From Bugula neritina (taxonomy: Eukaryota; Bryozoa; Gymnolaemata; Cheilostomatida; Bugulidae): a stretch of 64,000 nucleotides of DNA. The position numbers and the translations under genes were made by a program. The notes below the pieces were generated by a model. That model was not told where the DNA came from. It ran no database searches and saw nothing but the letters and a program-made list of their open reading frames with translations. Positions 42,111-55,207 of the stretch are shown here, one piece after another. The stretch is taken from positions 8,086,751 to 8,150,750 of the forward strand of contig OZ037773.1 in NCBI GenBank assembly GCA_964035545.1, given 5' to 3'. Within the stretch, counting starts at the first letter, position 1; every line of letters begins with the position of its first letter.

Positions 42111-45100
42111 TTGATTCAACTGCTGGTTTAGCTGGTCAGTATTACGAATATTACTCCCTCCGTATGAGCCAGCTCTCCATTTTGTCAGATCAATTCTTGG
42201 GATATTTTTGCAGTTGATTGTAGGATTACTAAAACACCATATGACATTTCACATTGCTTCTTATTGATCAATAATACTCTGTATATTCTAAGCGTTTAAT
42301 TATATATGGATTAAGAATATAATTAATTTAGGGCATATAATGTGCAAAAAAAATCTTAAATCGATAGCTAGTTGTGAAAATTTAGTGTCTAGAAGTCATC
42401 ATTAAAACTTTGCGTCTAAACAAATCAATCATCTGTCAGGTTAAATTATTGAACATAATTAATTTCTTCTGTAGCACTGAACAGAAACTTGGAAATTATT
42501 GCAAAACTTAGTCGGCTAAGACTGATATGGAAATGCCTTCTAATAAATTATGTGTGCATATAAAATATGTCAATTGCTTTCATCTAAGCAGCTGCAACAA
42601 GCAATTGCAATTAGTCAATTCTCTCTCTCTCACACGCACGCACGCACGCACACACGCACGCACACACGCACGCACGTCTTTTATAAATGCACTACACAGA
42701 TGCTATAATTTGATATTGAAGAAATGTACCTGGAACTTTGTAGAAGAAACAGCTTCCTTCTCACTTGAGCACCTGGCACATTGTCGCAATAAATGGCTGC
42801 TAAAGAAATTTTCCTGATTTCTTGGAGTTGGTCTAAAATATCAAAACACATTTATTTACATTATTATCATGCAGGATCAGAAAGCTTGCAATATATAGAT
42901 TGTGTTTTGCAAATGCCATTAGGTAGTTCTAGTTCTACAGGTAAACGGTAGGATTGAATTTACTTGCAAAGTAAAACCCCTTGACAACTGCTATATAAAG
43001 AAAAATTGGTTTTCACAACTTGACTAAGTTATCATTATATCGAACTTATTAAACATTTTATTTTTGTATAGTTTACAAAAATAATGTAAAGTGAAATTTG
43101 AAAAACTTGAAAAACAGATTTAATGTTATTGGAGCCAAATTATTTTCTATAACCATGTATAGTAATTATAAACTTGGTTTAGTAGAAATAGCAATTATCA
43201 CCCCAATGGAATAACAATTAGGAAAGTGACACCTTCTAATGGTTTTTAGATTAAAATTAAAGTAATCTTAGATAAGCAGGGACATAAGGTGATACAATAT
43301 TACGTATACTTTAGCTTTTTCACCTAATCTAGCTATTAATTTTAACATTAGGCAAATATTACCTCCGATCTGTATTTTAATTATATTGCAATAATGCCTT
43401 AAATTAGACTGAAACGCTATAATGTGTTAATTAACATACCATCAGTGAATCCAACAAACTCATCAGGAGTTTCATGCCAAAATCTGTCTCCGTATTTCAG
43501 CTGATGGAACTGTTTGCCGATGATGTGACCGAATGTCTCCCCAACCACTCCGCCTTCCAACACCAGCTCAGAGAGACCTGGCAGGAGAGTAAGAGGTTCT
43601 AGCTCATGTGACATGTGACATTTATTATAAGACATGTGAAATACATCATGTGACATGTGACATGTGAGATCTCTTATTTGACATTTGAGATGCATTACGT
43701 CACATGCATCGTGTGACATGATGCATGTGACATTTGACAATCATTGGGTATTATACCACGTATGCCATGTGACATGTGCCGTGTGACAGTAAGTCTCTGT
43801 CATGAAAAATCTTGTCCTCTGTGCATAATTGTTTAAGCCATTTGCAATTTTCTATTTTCTGCTTGACATTTATTGCTTTGGTTTTATTATGACCATTATT
43901 ACAATACGTTACACTATCACTGGTACAATAAAGAAATTCAAATCAAATATCAGACCACCAATGTCATGGTCATTATCCAGCTTGTATTATGCAGCTGAAA
44001 GAGTGGTAATTTTGTTCTTGTTTAAATAAATCAATCATATTTGGACAAAATGCTTAATTAACAAAAAACCTCTAAGAATGAAAATTCTAAATTAATTTGA
44101 AATATAGCATCCCATTCTTAGGTTAGTAGAACTTTTTACATGATAGTTTTCAGCTCTTTTAGTTATGACTGTAATCTTTAGAATCTCTGAACTGTGAACT
44201 TTTTCAAATTTCGTTATGCTGCTAAAATTACGTTGCTAGTTATTTATAGACATATCAGTATAGGCATTTACCTCCAGGAAATCCTTCTATATCTTCAGGA
44301 TGTGGGTACACTTTCTTTAGGTCATTAACCACATCAAATGGGTGAGTTACCCCAGCCATATACTCATATTGGACCACCGGTGGTAGATGTAGGCTTCGTC
44401 TATCAAGTAATGCATACAAGAGTTGGTTATGCAAGACAGGTATTAAACTTAATCTTTTAATTTTGTTGAGTATGTTTTGTGTGTAATAAATTCATTTATA
44501 TAAATAGCTTATGTAGAATTAGGTTTATGTATAGATATTATTGAAAATAGAAAATATATTTTGTTCCTATATACTCGTATGTATACATTGAGTTAGCATA
44601 TAGCTATTTCAAGTGCTCATTGTTTATATTAAGTCATGGCAGAGCTATTTCAAATACTCAAATGTCTATACTATGGCAAGATCAACTACTTCTACAAGCA
44701 CAATGAGTCACCAGATTTCTATAGTCTTGGTTCTCTGTCGACCCCCCTTTGCCCCATTGACTAGTATACCCCTGTCTGCTGTAGATATAGCCCTGTTGAG
44801 ATTTCTGAGTGAATCCATTTAAAGTAACAGCAATGGGAATTATAGCATACAAACACAACATGGCAAACTTAGCATACCTGATGTTATTATAACTGTCCAT
44901 CCCATGGTCTCTGCCTCTCTGTATGTTAAATGCCTGCAGGTCTGCCTCATCCCCAAACAGTTTGTCTCGTAGCTGCATTAAGAACACAGTCTTATTATTT
45001 ATAGCATTACACTATAGTTCTTTAAGTTGCAAAGTAACAAAGGCTTTAGGCTGCTTTAAAAAGTAACATATTATATTCTACATAAAGGGTTTTAGTATAA

Positions 45101-48100
45101 TGTATAAATTTGGAATAAAACAGAAGTTTAAGGTTTTTATCAGTGGTAGAACAATATAAGATGTAAATATTTTGTTCCATTATTTCAACCAACCCAGAAG
45201 TAATAGAATATTTTTATATTAACTTTGGAGTTATCATCACTCTCAAATCAGTGTTTGCATGCGTATAACTATAGACTATATATGCTGACTAACCCCCATT
45301 GTAACAAATCTCTCACAAGATTCCATGGGATCTCTAGTTATTCCTTTCATAAAACCATCAATGCCTGGCAATACACACATGCACACATGATATAATAATG
45401 TTAGTGTGATACACCCATAAGGTATATACTGCGCATGATACTATAAAAAGTATGTTGTAAATATAGTACATTTATTCAAAAGTAAAAATGCTAGTCATTT
45501 TAAGTACACATTTTTTCATTTGGATTAGTATTTTTTAGAAATCGCAGAATTTATTTCCATTGACATGTAATATGAATGTTTGTAATTAGGGTAGTGCTTG
45601 CATGCAGTTGTAACCTAATGTTATTTCTAAAAAGACCTAGTAGCATTTTGAGAAAATATTAGTCATAAACTGGATCACGCATTAAATTTTTATACATAGT
45701 CATATGTTATATAAGGCATCAGAATTAGGGCTATAAATTAAATTCGTTCTCACAATATTTAATATCTGTGAGCTCAGATAACAACAAATAAAAATAGCTG
45801 TGGGTACTTTAGCATCGAATAATACAGCTTCTGTTGACCAATAAAGCGTGACAGATTACAAGCTATGCAAATGACAGACAACTCCCAAACCTACAACCTA
45901 CCATACTTATGGGTTGTTTTAAAGGAATCAAACATCTCCTCCAAGTCTGTCTGCTGGGATGCCGAGTGAGAGAACATCTGTCGGACCAGAGAGTGACCAA
46001 ACCGGAATGCTGCCGTACTAAACTCCATCCTGTAAGTCAGCATACAGTGGATGATTATACTCAGCTTTGGAAAGTTTTAAATGCATTAGTAAGATTTGTC
46101 TTTCCATGACATAGATAGAGTAACTCTGGTTTACCAATTGTATTAATATTGTTTCTAAATTAACATAAGCAACTGTTTCCTTAGTGTTTAAAATAACTAG
46201 CACCAGTTTATAGTGACTATTCCTGTGAGAATCACTGAAACTTTCTTTTTAACGAGTTAAAAAAATTTTCTAAAATGGCACAATTGAGCAATTTCAAGTG
46301 AATGCTCTTTCTAACATCACCGCTGAACTCGTGTTTACTAGATCAGCACTTTAGCCTCTTCCAATGTTTGAAAGTTGAAATAAATGTTACTCACAGCACA
46401 GAAGGATCGGCATCTTCAGAATAGCCTTGGAACCTGCCATGCTCTCTCAGAGAGAGACCATAGAACCGCATCAACCTTGGACCAATGATTAGCGGTAAGA
46501 ACTCTCCGTAAACCAGCCTCTGCATCATGCCAATCATGATCTTTCTTGCTGTCTGCAATTGCATGACTTCCATTATGACATCATGCTATATAGTCACATG
46601 ACTTCCACTATGACATTATGCTATATGGTCACATGACTTCCATTATGACATCATGCTATATGGTCACATGACTTCCATTATGACATCATGCTATATGGTC
46701 ACATGACTTCCACTATTACAAGTTTATGATTACATGACTTAAACTATTATAATATCATATCATGTGACGACTTTTGTACGGTGCAACATGTGTGTGGAAA
46801 GATTTTGAGAACAGCTTGCATTGCAATAATAATATAAGAATATAAAAGCCTTATTTTTTGTGATGCACCACTGGAGGAAGGAATTACAGTTTACTCATAA
46901 CCACTCTTTGTTAATTAAGCAAAATCTTATTGATTAAAAAACACAATGCATCTGACAATTTGCGCTACATTTTCTTTTTATTACTGTGTAGTTAGGTTGA
47001 GACATACTTGGTAGAGTTCTTCATCCACCCAACCAGGGTTTAGTTTGGCGAGTTCCACAGCTATGCGGTTATGTTCTCTAAGGAAGAGAGTGTGTACACT
47101 GGTCAGCCCAGCTGTAACAAAACATGACACTAATTAATATATATATTATACGAAGTATATAATATATATACTCAGTTATATATCATATACAGCACATATA
47201 CTCAGTTATATATTATATACAGTACATATACCCAGTAATATATACATATATTATATACAGTACATATACTCAGTTATATATTATATACAGTACATATACT
47301 CAGTCAAATAGTATGTACCATATACAGTACATATATTATATACAGTACATATATTATATACAGTACATATATTATATACAGTACATATACCCATCTATAT
47401 ATATATTATATACAGTACATATACTCAGTCATATATCATAGACAGTACATATACTCAGTTATATATTATATACAGTACATATACTCAGTCATATATCATA
47501 TACAGCACATATACCCATCTATATATTATATACAGTACATATACTCAGTAATATATCACAGACAGCACATATATTATATACAGTACATATACTCAGTTAT
47601 ATATTATCATATACAGTACATATATTATATACAGTACATACTATACAATGACTTACCTTGCTCACTACTTCTGACGTCCCCGGCAGCAAATTGACACTCA
47701 GCCCGTGCTGCCAGACAGTTTTTAGGGTTGTCTTTCTCTTGGGGAAGTAACTCCTCTCCCTTCACACGCTGAAACATGAAACTTCAGCATCAGTATAATG
47801 TTATATATATTTGACACGAACAACACCTGGTATAGCTCTTCTATATTTATTATAACAATAATGTTATTCACTGGTATTAGAATGGTTTTAAATGCATGAA
47901 TATGTATGAATTTTCTGCCAGTTGTGCATATCATGTAATAATAATTATGACATGAGAGGACAATTTCTTCAGTATTTTGATTACAATAAATTCAATGATG
48001 CGCTACATGCAGATTGATGAATCAATGTTATTTCAAAAGATATAACTTTTTGCTGCAGCTTTTGAATTTCCTGCAGTTGATTAAAAAATAACTAAACTAA

Positions 48101-51100
48101 ATACTGCATAATTATAGTCATTCAAAAAAAGTCATTTGCCCTCTAATGAAATAGTAACTTACATTAGACTTGAGTTTTCCTCCAACATAACTTCTTAGCA
48201 CCGCTGCCTTCAGTTTGGTGCTGCCATAGATTTGTGATGCATCAATAAACGCTGTCAAGTCATTCAACTGGAATCTGATGGCTGCAATTTATCAGATTAG
48301 GAAATTATATCACTCGAACAGACAATATAAGAACATCAATAATCGAACAAAAAAATTCTTTATGAAATATTGTGCACACATTTTATGCATATTATATAAT
48401 TAAATAAAAATCATTGGTTCATAGTAAGCAACTTCCATACAACGTGTAAGTTTTATTAGGTAGCTTTAAAGTGGTAAGTTTCCCAAATAGGACAAAACAG
48501 AGATATACATGTAGGTGAGGAAATAAAGTGTAAATTAGGCAAACTACATAGCCTAATAATAAAATAATGGTGAATCTAAAATAAATTATATTATTTGTCA
48601 CTAAGTTGTACCTTCAGAGCCGGGGAAACCGGGTACTGCTGCAGATCTTAAAAAAGGCACACACGTTCTCTTAAAGATAGGGTCATGAGGAGTGAATATG
48701 GGGAAACAGTCCTTTAGGTTCTCTTTAGCATAATCTTCTGGAGAAGTCTTGCAGCACTGCTTCCTAAAAGTTGTAGAACGCAGCAAATAAAAAATAGATT
48801 CTACTGCAACATACCAACTTTGTAAAGCTGATTTACTTGTACTAGATAAGCAAGATGGCCCCCTGGTGTGTGTACGAATATCTTTAGCTATAGCTTATAT
48901 GTAGTATGAAAACCTGCACAAATATTTTTCAATTAAATGAGTAATTTTTCTAACATGAAACAATTTAGAATGTCTAAATTCTAGGCATTTTATGCGCTTA
49001 GGCTTGACATTTTTTATTAGAACTGAAATGCAACCACTTGCAACAACTTGTTTTTTGCATATTTGTTTGGGTGTTTATGTGTCTGCCTATTTATAGTATT
49101 AGCAATGAAATATGCAAGTGGAAGTTCACTGCAATAAACAATAATCCTTCAGTCTCAAAGTGCACTGATAGAAAGGATCTCGTTTACCAAGTGTCACTTT
49201 CAGCTCTTACTACCAAATCTATGATCATTGCTAGCCCTATGATGCTCTGACTCATAGACTTTCTAATATATTAGAATTAACACGTAAAGTCATTAAACTT
49301 TAGGTAAAGAGAATCAGCTTTTCAGAGTAAACCTTGAAGCAATCTGACTATAAACTATCAAAACCCTACAGCAGAATGCGTTGAATTAAAGAACATTACT
49401 ATTTAACAAAGTTTGGTGAGAGGAAGCATAACTCCATAATAAAGTAAGAAGTGGATAGAATTCTTACTTCTCAGCTTCCTGTCCTCCTTCGCCTCCTGAC
49501 TCCGGTGACAGCGTGATGTCGTGGTCGACAAATTGGCCGAAGTTCATCAGCAGATGTGAGAAGGTATTGCTGATGTTGCTCTGAGTCTTGATAACGCTGA
49601 GGGAGACTTTCCGAGCTGTTGGCAAGTCTCCAGGTGAGTAGAAGTAGGTAGTTCTTGGTGTATTTACTCCTGTAACACATCGTTATTGTAAGACAGCTCT
49701 GTGTGTGTCAAATGTTATACTAGTCCAAGAGTTTATTAAACAGTATAACAGAGCTGGTAGCTGGGAAAGCCTGAGAGTATGTAGACATATAAAATATAAT
49801 ATACATATAATATCAACATATAAAAATACCTGCACACCTATCCATGCATAATATAGACATATAAATATGCATGGATACATAATATGTATACATGCATATT
49901 TATATATTATACATACATGATACATATAGACATATAACTAGACATATATATATCTACATAAGCATATAGACATATATGCTTATGCATAGTATAGTCAAGT
50001 CATGTATCCATATATGCAGCTTAAAAATAATATTTACTTATCACACTTTAAATATATTAGCAAGTATTATTTGTACAGTGTTCAAGTGTTCAAGTGTAAC
50101 GATCATTACTCAAATTTATTACAAAATTACTATTGTATGCTCATGTTTAAAGGAATGTTTCTTGGTGGTAGGAACAATTTTTCAGGCTTAAATAAAGCGT
50201 TTGAATGCAGTTTAAATTGACAAGCCATTGGTTAAATATTTAAAAATTCAAACCAAAAATTTTTTAAGCTCTTGCTAGTCAATAGAATGCTTTTAGAGTT
50301 GTTTGCTAAAAAATACAGTATTCTAAAAGACTTTATTTGTGAAAAAATCAATGCCGTTCATCTTGATAATGTCATGAATATATAAATATTGAAGCATTTT
50401 CTATCAAATATGTAAAACATTGTAATTACCATCTTCATATGTGTTGAGGGTCATTCTTTGCAGGGGGGTCTTAGCAGCCCCTAGCCAGGGGTCGGGTATA
50501 TTGTTGCACGTCCCATCAATTGTCCTATACTTAGACCTAAAATTGCAGCTTGGGTCTGTTGCATAGGGGTTGTTGATATCTAAAAATTTCAAGAGCACTA
50601 ATTGAATATAAAAATTAAATTTTAAAAAAATGAACTTAATTTATAGGCTGATTTGATTTAATTGCTTCATTAAGCATTAATTTCAAGTGGTAAATACTGA
50701 AGCAATAAAAGTTTGAAGCAATCAAATGCTGAAGAGAGTTTATTATATTTATCTCCAAATTAGAGTTTAGTTTCTTTGAATAACTGCGAAGTAAAAAAGT
50801 AATTGCTGTTATATTGCTGCTTGCAGATACACGGATAACTCTCCTAAAGTTTACTTACCCAAACCTCCAGTTCTTGGGTTTCTAAAACAAAATAAGAACC
50901 CAGTTGTTAATCGAGGCTTTAAATATCTACTTTCTCAATTTTTAGATGCATTTTGGTAAAATTTAGTTTTATAATATTTACATAAACAGAGCTGTTGGGA
51001 GCATAAACATTTTTACTGAGCTGGTTTATGCTTGTGAGAGTAAGCATAATATAAAATTTAGGCAGCTAGTATTTGTTTTTTTATTCTAAGTACAATTATA

Positions 51101-51733
51101 TATTAAATTTTGAATCTGGTTATAAAATATTTCAAAATCAATAATATAATAAAATTTTAATGTAATTTGCAAACTTTTTATAAAATCTATTTTGGGTACC
51201 TAATTTGTTTCTTACATTAACAAAATATTTACTTTACATTATGCAGCTTACGCTTGGACTATAACAGTAAATGAAATAATAATTTTTTTAAAAACATCTA
51301 TGTATGTATCAATGTGTGAGTGTTGCCAAGAGTGAAATATTTATTTAATCACCCCAAATAGAAAAAGTTAAAATACTATCTGAAGCTATTATTAATTAAA
51401 ATGTGAGTATAAAATAAATTTCATTATTGCAATTAAAATATTTTTGAAAATAAAATGAAGAACTCTGTAACAGTCTTTTTCCAAATAATTGAATAACAAA
51501 AATATTGCGCCGACACAATTTGATGTTATGTAACAAAGCAAGAAGTATTTTAGGCAAAAAGCAATAGTAACCTACCCACTCTTGAGTACCCTCTCAAACA
51601 CTCTGTCCAGATTCTTCAGAGATAAGGCATTGTTGTCTGGTTTATTGACTGTCAGGTGGACACTGTGTCGGTACTCCAAATCTCTGCCCCTGAAAATATG
51701 CAACCGCATTTATAGGGTCTAAGTCTATAGCTG

Positions 51734-51809
<76 letters not shown>

Positions 51810-51814
51810 TTATA

Positions 51815-51867
<53 letters not shown>

Positions 51868-51877
51868 ATATATATTT

Positions 51878-51910
<33 letters not shown>

Positions 51911-52075
51911 TATATTACTATAATAGTATATTTGGTGTGTTCATCAGATAAATTATAGCTGGTCTAGTAACCATTAGATATTTTATTCTACTGATGACAA
52001 GTTCATACTGCATGTGACTCACCATACAGTAAGAGCAAACAGCACCATCAGCCATGTTGTCTCAAGTCCCTTCAT
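41964..52075 (-). CDS. Secreted animal haem peroxidase with Arg-rich C-terminal tail, gene D (complete, 17 exons)
   Basis: Exons: 52023-52075, 51576-51689, 50859-50881, 50430-50579, 49468-49669, 48612-48763, 48163-48281, 47657-47768, 47008-47111, 46395-46552, 45902-46029, 45294-45364, 44878-44972, 44272-44399, 43440-43577, 42730-42832, 41964-42228. The sum is 2115 nt, 704 residues. The signal peptide begins [17 protein letters not shown]. Motifs: [23 protein letters not shown] (distal His); [27 protein letters not shown] (Ca loop); GDVRSSEQ (distal Arg, haem-linked Glu); [27 protein letters not shown] (proximal His); [10 protein letters not shown] (Asn); YGDRFWHE. All catalytic positions are intact, so an active secreted peroxidase is expected. 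The 88-residue tail begins NPTINC, has WRAGS, then a Gln run and an Arg-rich end (19 Arg and 3 Lys, no acidic residue, in the last 46). It is the most upstream member of the array. Confidence 0.94.
42617..42676. repeat. (CT)n(ACGC/ACAC)n microsatellite
   Basis: ctctctctct followed by cacgcacgcac / acacacgc runs in the last intron of gene D. Potential Z-DNA-forming alternating purine/pyrimidine. Confidence 0.9.
43600..43790. repeat. TGTCACATG-rich imperfect repeats
   Basis: Many copies of catgtgacatgtgaca and variants (for example tcatgtgacatgtgacat and gcatgtgacatttgac) in gene D intron 14, next to exon 15. The copies are partly palindromic (CACATGTG/CATGTGACATG), so the RNA could fold. Confidence 0.75.
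46275..46365 (-). mobile_element. Truncated SINE (copy 3) in gene D intron 10
   Basis: The minus strand reads GGCTAAAGTGCTGATCTAGTAAACACGAGTT and then GATGTTAGAAAGAGCATTCACT, the middle of the SINE family seen at 40552. The tRNA-like 5' end is worn and the 3' domain absent. It lies between gene D exons 10 and 11. Confidence 0.6.
46562..46735. repeat. 35-bp minisatellite in gene D intron 9
   Basis: Four to five copies of a 35-bp unit that begins acatgacttccattatgac and ends ctatatggtc. It starts about 10 bp from the acceptor of exon 10 (46395-46552), so it covers the presumed branch-point/polypyrimidine region. Confidence 0.9.
47125..47650. repeat. About 30-bp minisatellite (TATATTATATACAGTACATA)
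   Basis: About 500 bp of tatattatatacagtacat units, often followed by atactcagt. It fills most of gene D intron 8, between exons 8 and 9, and ends within 10 bp of a splice site. Unit lengths vary. Confidence 0.9.
49780..50000. repeat. AT-rich TACATATA/TATGCATA tract
   Basis: Degenerate acatata and atgcata repeats in gene D intron 4. No coding signal; short ORFs through it are repeat products. Confidence 0.65.
50859..50881 (-). other. Gene D 23-nt linker micro-exon
   Basis: It is bounded by TTTTAG and GTAAGT on the minus strand and codes about NPRTGGL. It has the same length and phase as the micro-exon of gene C at 30794-30816 and joins exon 2 to the [10 protein letters not shown] start of exon 4. 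Confidence 0.8.
51737..51915. repeat. (AT)n microsatellite
   Basis: About 180 bp of nearly pure (ta)n, interrupted by tttatatatt, in gene D intron 1. A likely cruciform-prone, length-variable site. Confidence 0.95.
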
Positions 52076-52183
52076 ACTTTTCACACTTCAAACGCAAGAA
52101 ACTTTTATCCAAAGAGTTTAAAACAAGAACTTCATTCACCAACTGTTTGGTCAGCTGTGAGTGCATTGACTTTACCTTCTGGC

Positions 52184-52191
52184 TTTTATTT
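52184..52191 (-). promoter_or_regulatory. TATA-like element of gene D
   Basis: The minus strand reads CCAAATAAAAGCC about 110 bp upstream of the ATG at 52075. The distance matches the better TATA box of gene A. The sequence is a weak variant. Confidence 0.35.
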
Positions 52192-53275
52192 GGTGGAGAG
52201 CAATTTGCAACTATTCTCCACCCTTCAAATCAGCCAATCAGCTTTCTAAGAAATAGGGCATGACTTACTAAAACCTAGGAAGTGAGGCGTTAACAGGAGT
52301 CTAAATAATTAATTCTCTATTAACTTATGGTTACTCTCAAACCCTGATTCATCTATAATATCTCAGTAGAATAGGCTGGGTTTACTAAAATTGTAACACA
52401 AAATTAGTATTTGTTACAACACCACTGAGTTAGCTGGAGGGATTTAAGTTAGATCCCTACATTCTTTGCCAACATGAAACATTCTGAAACTTCCTTAGAA
52501 TATAGCCCAAGTTTTTTCATACAAAGGTTTATAGTATTACGGAGGTTGGTGACACTGCATCATTAATTCACAATAAATATTGTAAAACTTTCCTGAGTAG
52601 TTTTCTTATACCATTCTAAATGTAATCAAGGAAATATGGAAACAAAAAATATAATACATCACTTCAGCCGACTTAGCGCAATAAAGCTAATAGTAATTAT
52701 ATTATGAACGTCTGTTTCACTTCCTCAATTTGCCACCAATTGTTATTTTCCCAGAACTGGAACCGCACAATGAGCATTATTAATTATCACATGTTGCATT
52801 GGCTATTGAATCTGTAATGCTGCAATCTAACAGGAAAAAGATTCATAATACAATAAAGTATATGATATATTGTGTGACATGGTAATATGATATAGTAATA
52901 AATCATATAACATAGTCTTTGATATGGTAGTATTATATAGTAGTAGAGCATGTTATGCTATACAGTATAGTGTAGGATATCGCATTACAACCTAATAGTG
53001 TAGAATATAATATAGTGTTTGCTATAGGAATATGATAAAATATAGTGGTACAATATAGGCATGTTTAATGATAATTAGTAAAATTCAACTTTCAAAAGAA
53101 ATTCTGCAGCAGCAAAAGGCTTCATTATTTGTGTATAATGTATTTTTAATTATTTGACAACAAATCTAGAAAAATTCCTTTATAAATTATCCATAATAAT
53201 TATTATAGTGCATCAGGTAATTGAGCTCCTGGTGTTTAGACTTCAATTGACTTTAAGTTAACTGGAGTTATGAAG

Positions 53276-53570
53276 CTGACACATTCATACTGACACATTC
53301 AGACTGACACATTTATACTGACACATTCATACTGATACATACATACTGACACATACATATTGACACATTCATACTGACACATTCAGACTGACACATTTAT
53401 ACTGACACATTCATACTGATACATACATACTGACACATACATATTGACACATTCATACTGACACATTCAGACTGACACATTTATACTGACACATTCATAC
53501 TGATACATACATACTGACACATTCATACTAACACATTTATACTGACACATTCATGCTGATACATGCAGAT
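53276..53570. repeat. 14-bp minisatellite with 84-bp higher-order unit
   Basis: The basic unit is actgacacattcat. Six variants (cagactgac, tttatactg, catactgatacatac and others) recur in fixed order, with the cagactgac variant at about 53300, 53384 and 53468, exactly 84 bp apart. The array therefore grew by copying hexamers of the unit. Confidence 0.93.
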
Positions 53571-54928
53571 CTACCATTGAATGTACAGCATAATGCTAGC
53601 TCTTCATATTGCTTATAAAGATCATTTATCTCAATAAGGAAGAAGTTATTTGTTAGACACACTGTAAAGTTTGAGTTTTGTAATAGCAGTGGTTATATAA
53701 CGGAAAACAATCAGTATAACTTTATAATCTCTCTCTACGTACTGATATACTAATAAATTAGCATATTGTCTCATAGTTGAAAATGTATATGAATGATAAA
53801 TTACATAATTAAGGTAGAGTAAACTGGTTGTAGAATGCAGAATATAGATTATATAGCACTTGCTGGAATAGAAATAGTGGATTATATAAGGCAGCGGCTG
53901 TAATAACCTATCCTATTATATCAATTATTCATGTTGTATACTGTGGGTTATTTTGTCTCATGATAGTAGGTGATTAAATCTTGTGACTTGAAAATGTGGG
54001 TAATGACTGGTTAATCCAATACGTAGGTATACGAATTAACACAATATACAAACTAATATACACTATGATTAGTTACCTTTATTAATCTGATTATTGTATC
54101 AATATAATTAATATATGTGTATTTAAGTCGTTCAGTAGCGCAGTGTGGTGTGTATATGACCTCCGAAACATGCTTCTATTAAAAAGTTGAAGATTAAACG
54201 ATGCCTGGTTTTTATCTCTAATGCAATGGCCACCTTGTATGCTATACAATTTAGGCTAAAATGGTACAAAAATTTGAGTTGTGTAAGAAAAATATTTTAT
54301 TAAAAAAGGCATAAGTACTGTCTAAGATTGAATACATATAGACAAAAATAACAACTAAGAGTATTATATCAAGTGGTGGGCAGTTTTTTTTGTGACTACG
54401 TCAAACTTGGTTAAACAGAAGCCAATTTTAAATAGTAAAGCGTTCATACAATAGCAATGCAATGTCTTGCGAGTCTATAGCAACAATATGCAATACCTTA
54501 CGAATTCACACAGTCTTTAGAACTACAGCAAATTCTCCAATCTATGACATCATCTAACTGTCAACTGCACCTCAAACCATCAGCTAGGTTTTGCAAGAAG
54601 TGAACGATTGAGACATCCAGATATATTAGAAGCCGCTCGATTGCTTTAAGCAAAAAGCTCACATTATGTCTAATGTTTTCACCTTCTACAATAACAAATT
54701 TTCCCTGTAAATGTCAAGCAGAAAACATAATGAAGAATTAATTTTACGACTATATGTTAGACAGGATGCCTAGAGAAATGCATAATGTTAATAAATAGAA
54801 ATAATGCTAGTCTAAATTCTCATTTGTTATCATATGTCATATTAAAACTGACTGACAAGTGCTAGAATACCTTAAATTTGCAATATGACAATATTTATAT
54901 CACCTTAAGATCGATGTGTATCTAGGTA

Positions 54929-55207
<279 letters not shown>

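Noticed and set aside
48163-48281. DAS instead of DGS in the Ca-loop of gene D as a defect
   Set aside because: Myeloperoxidase itself has VDAS here; the Asp and Ser ligands are kept, so it is normal variation.
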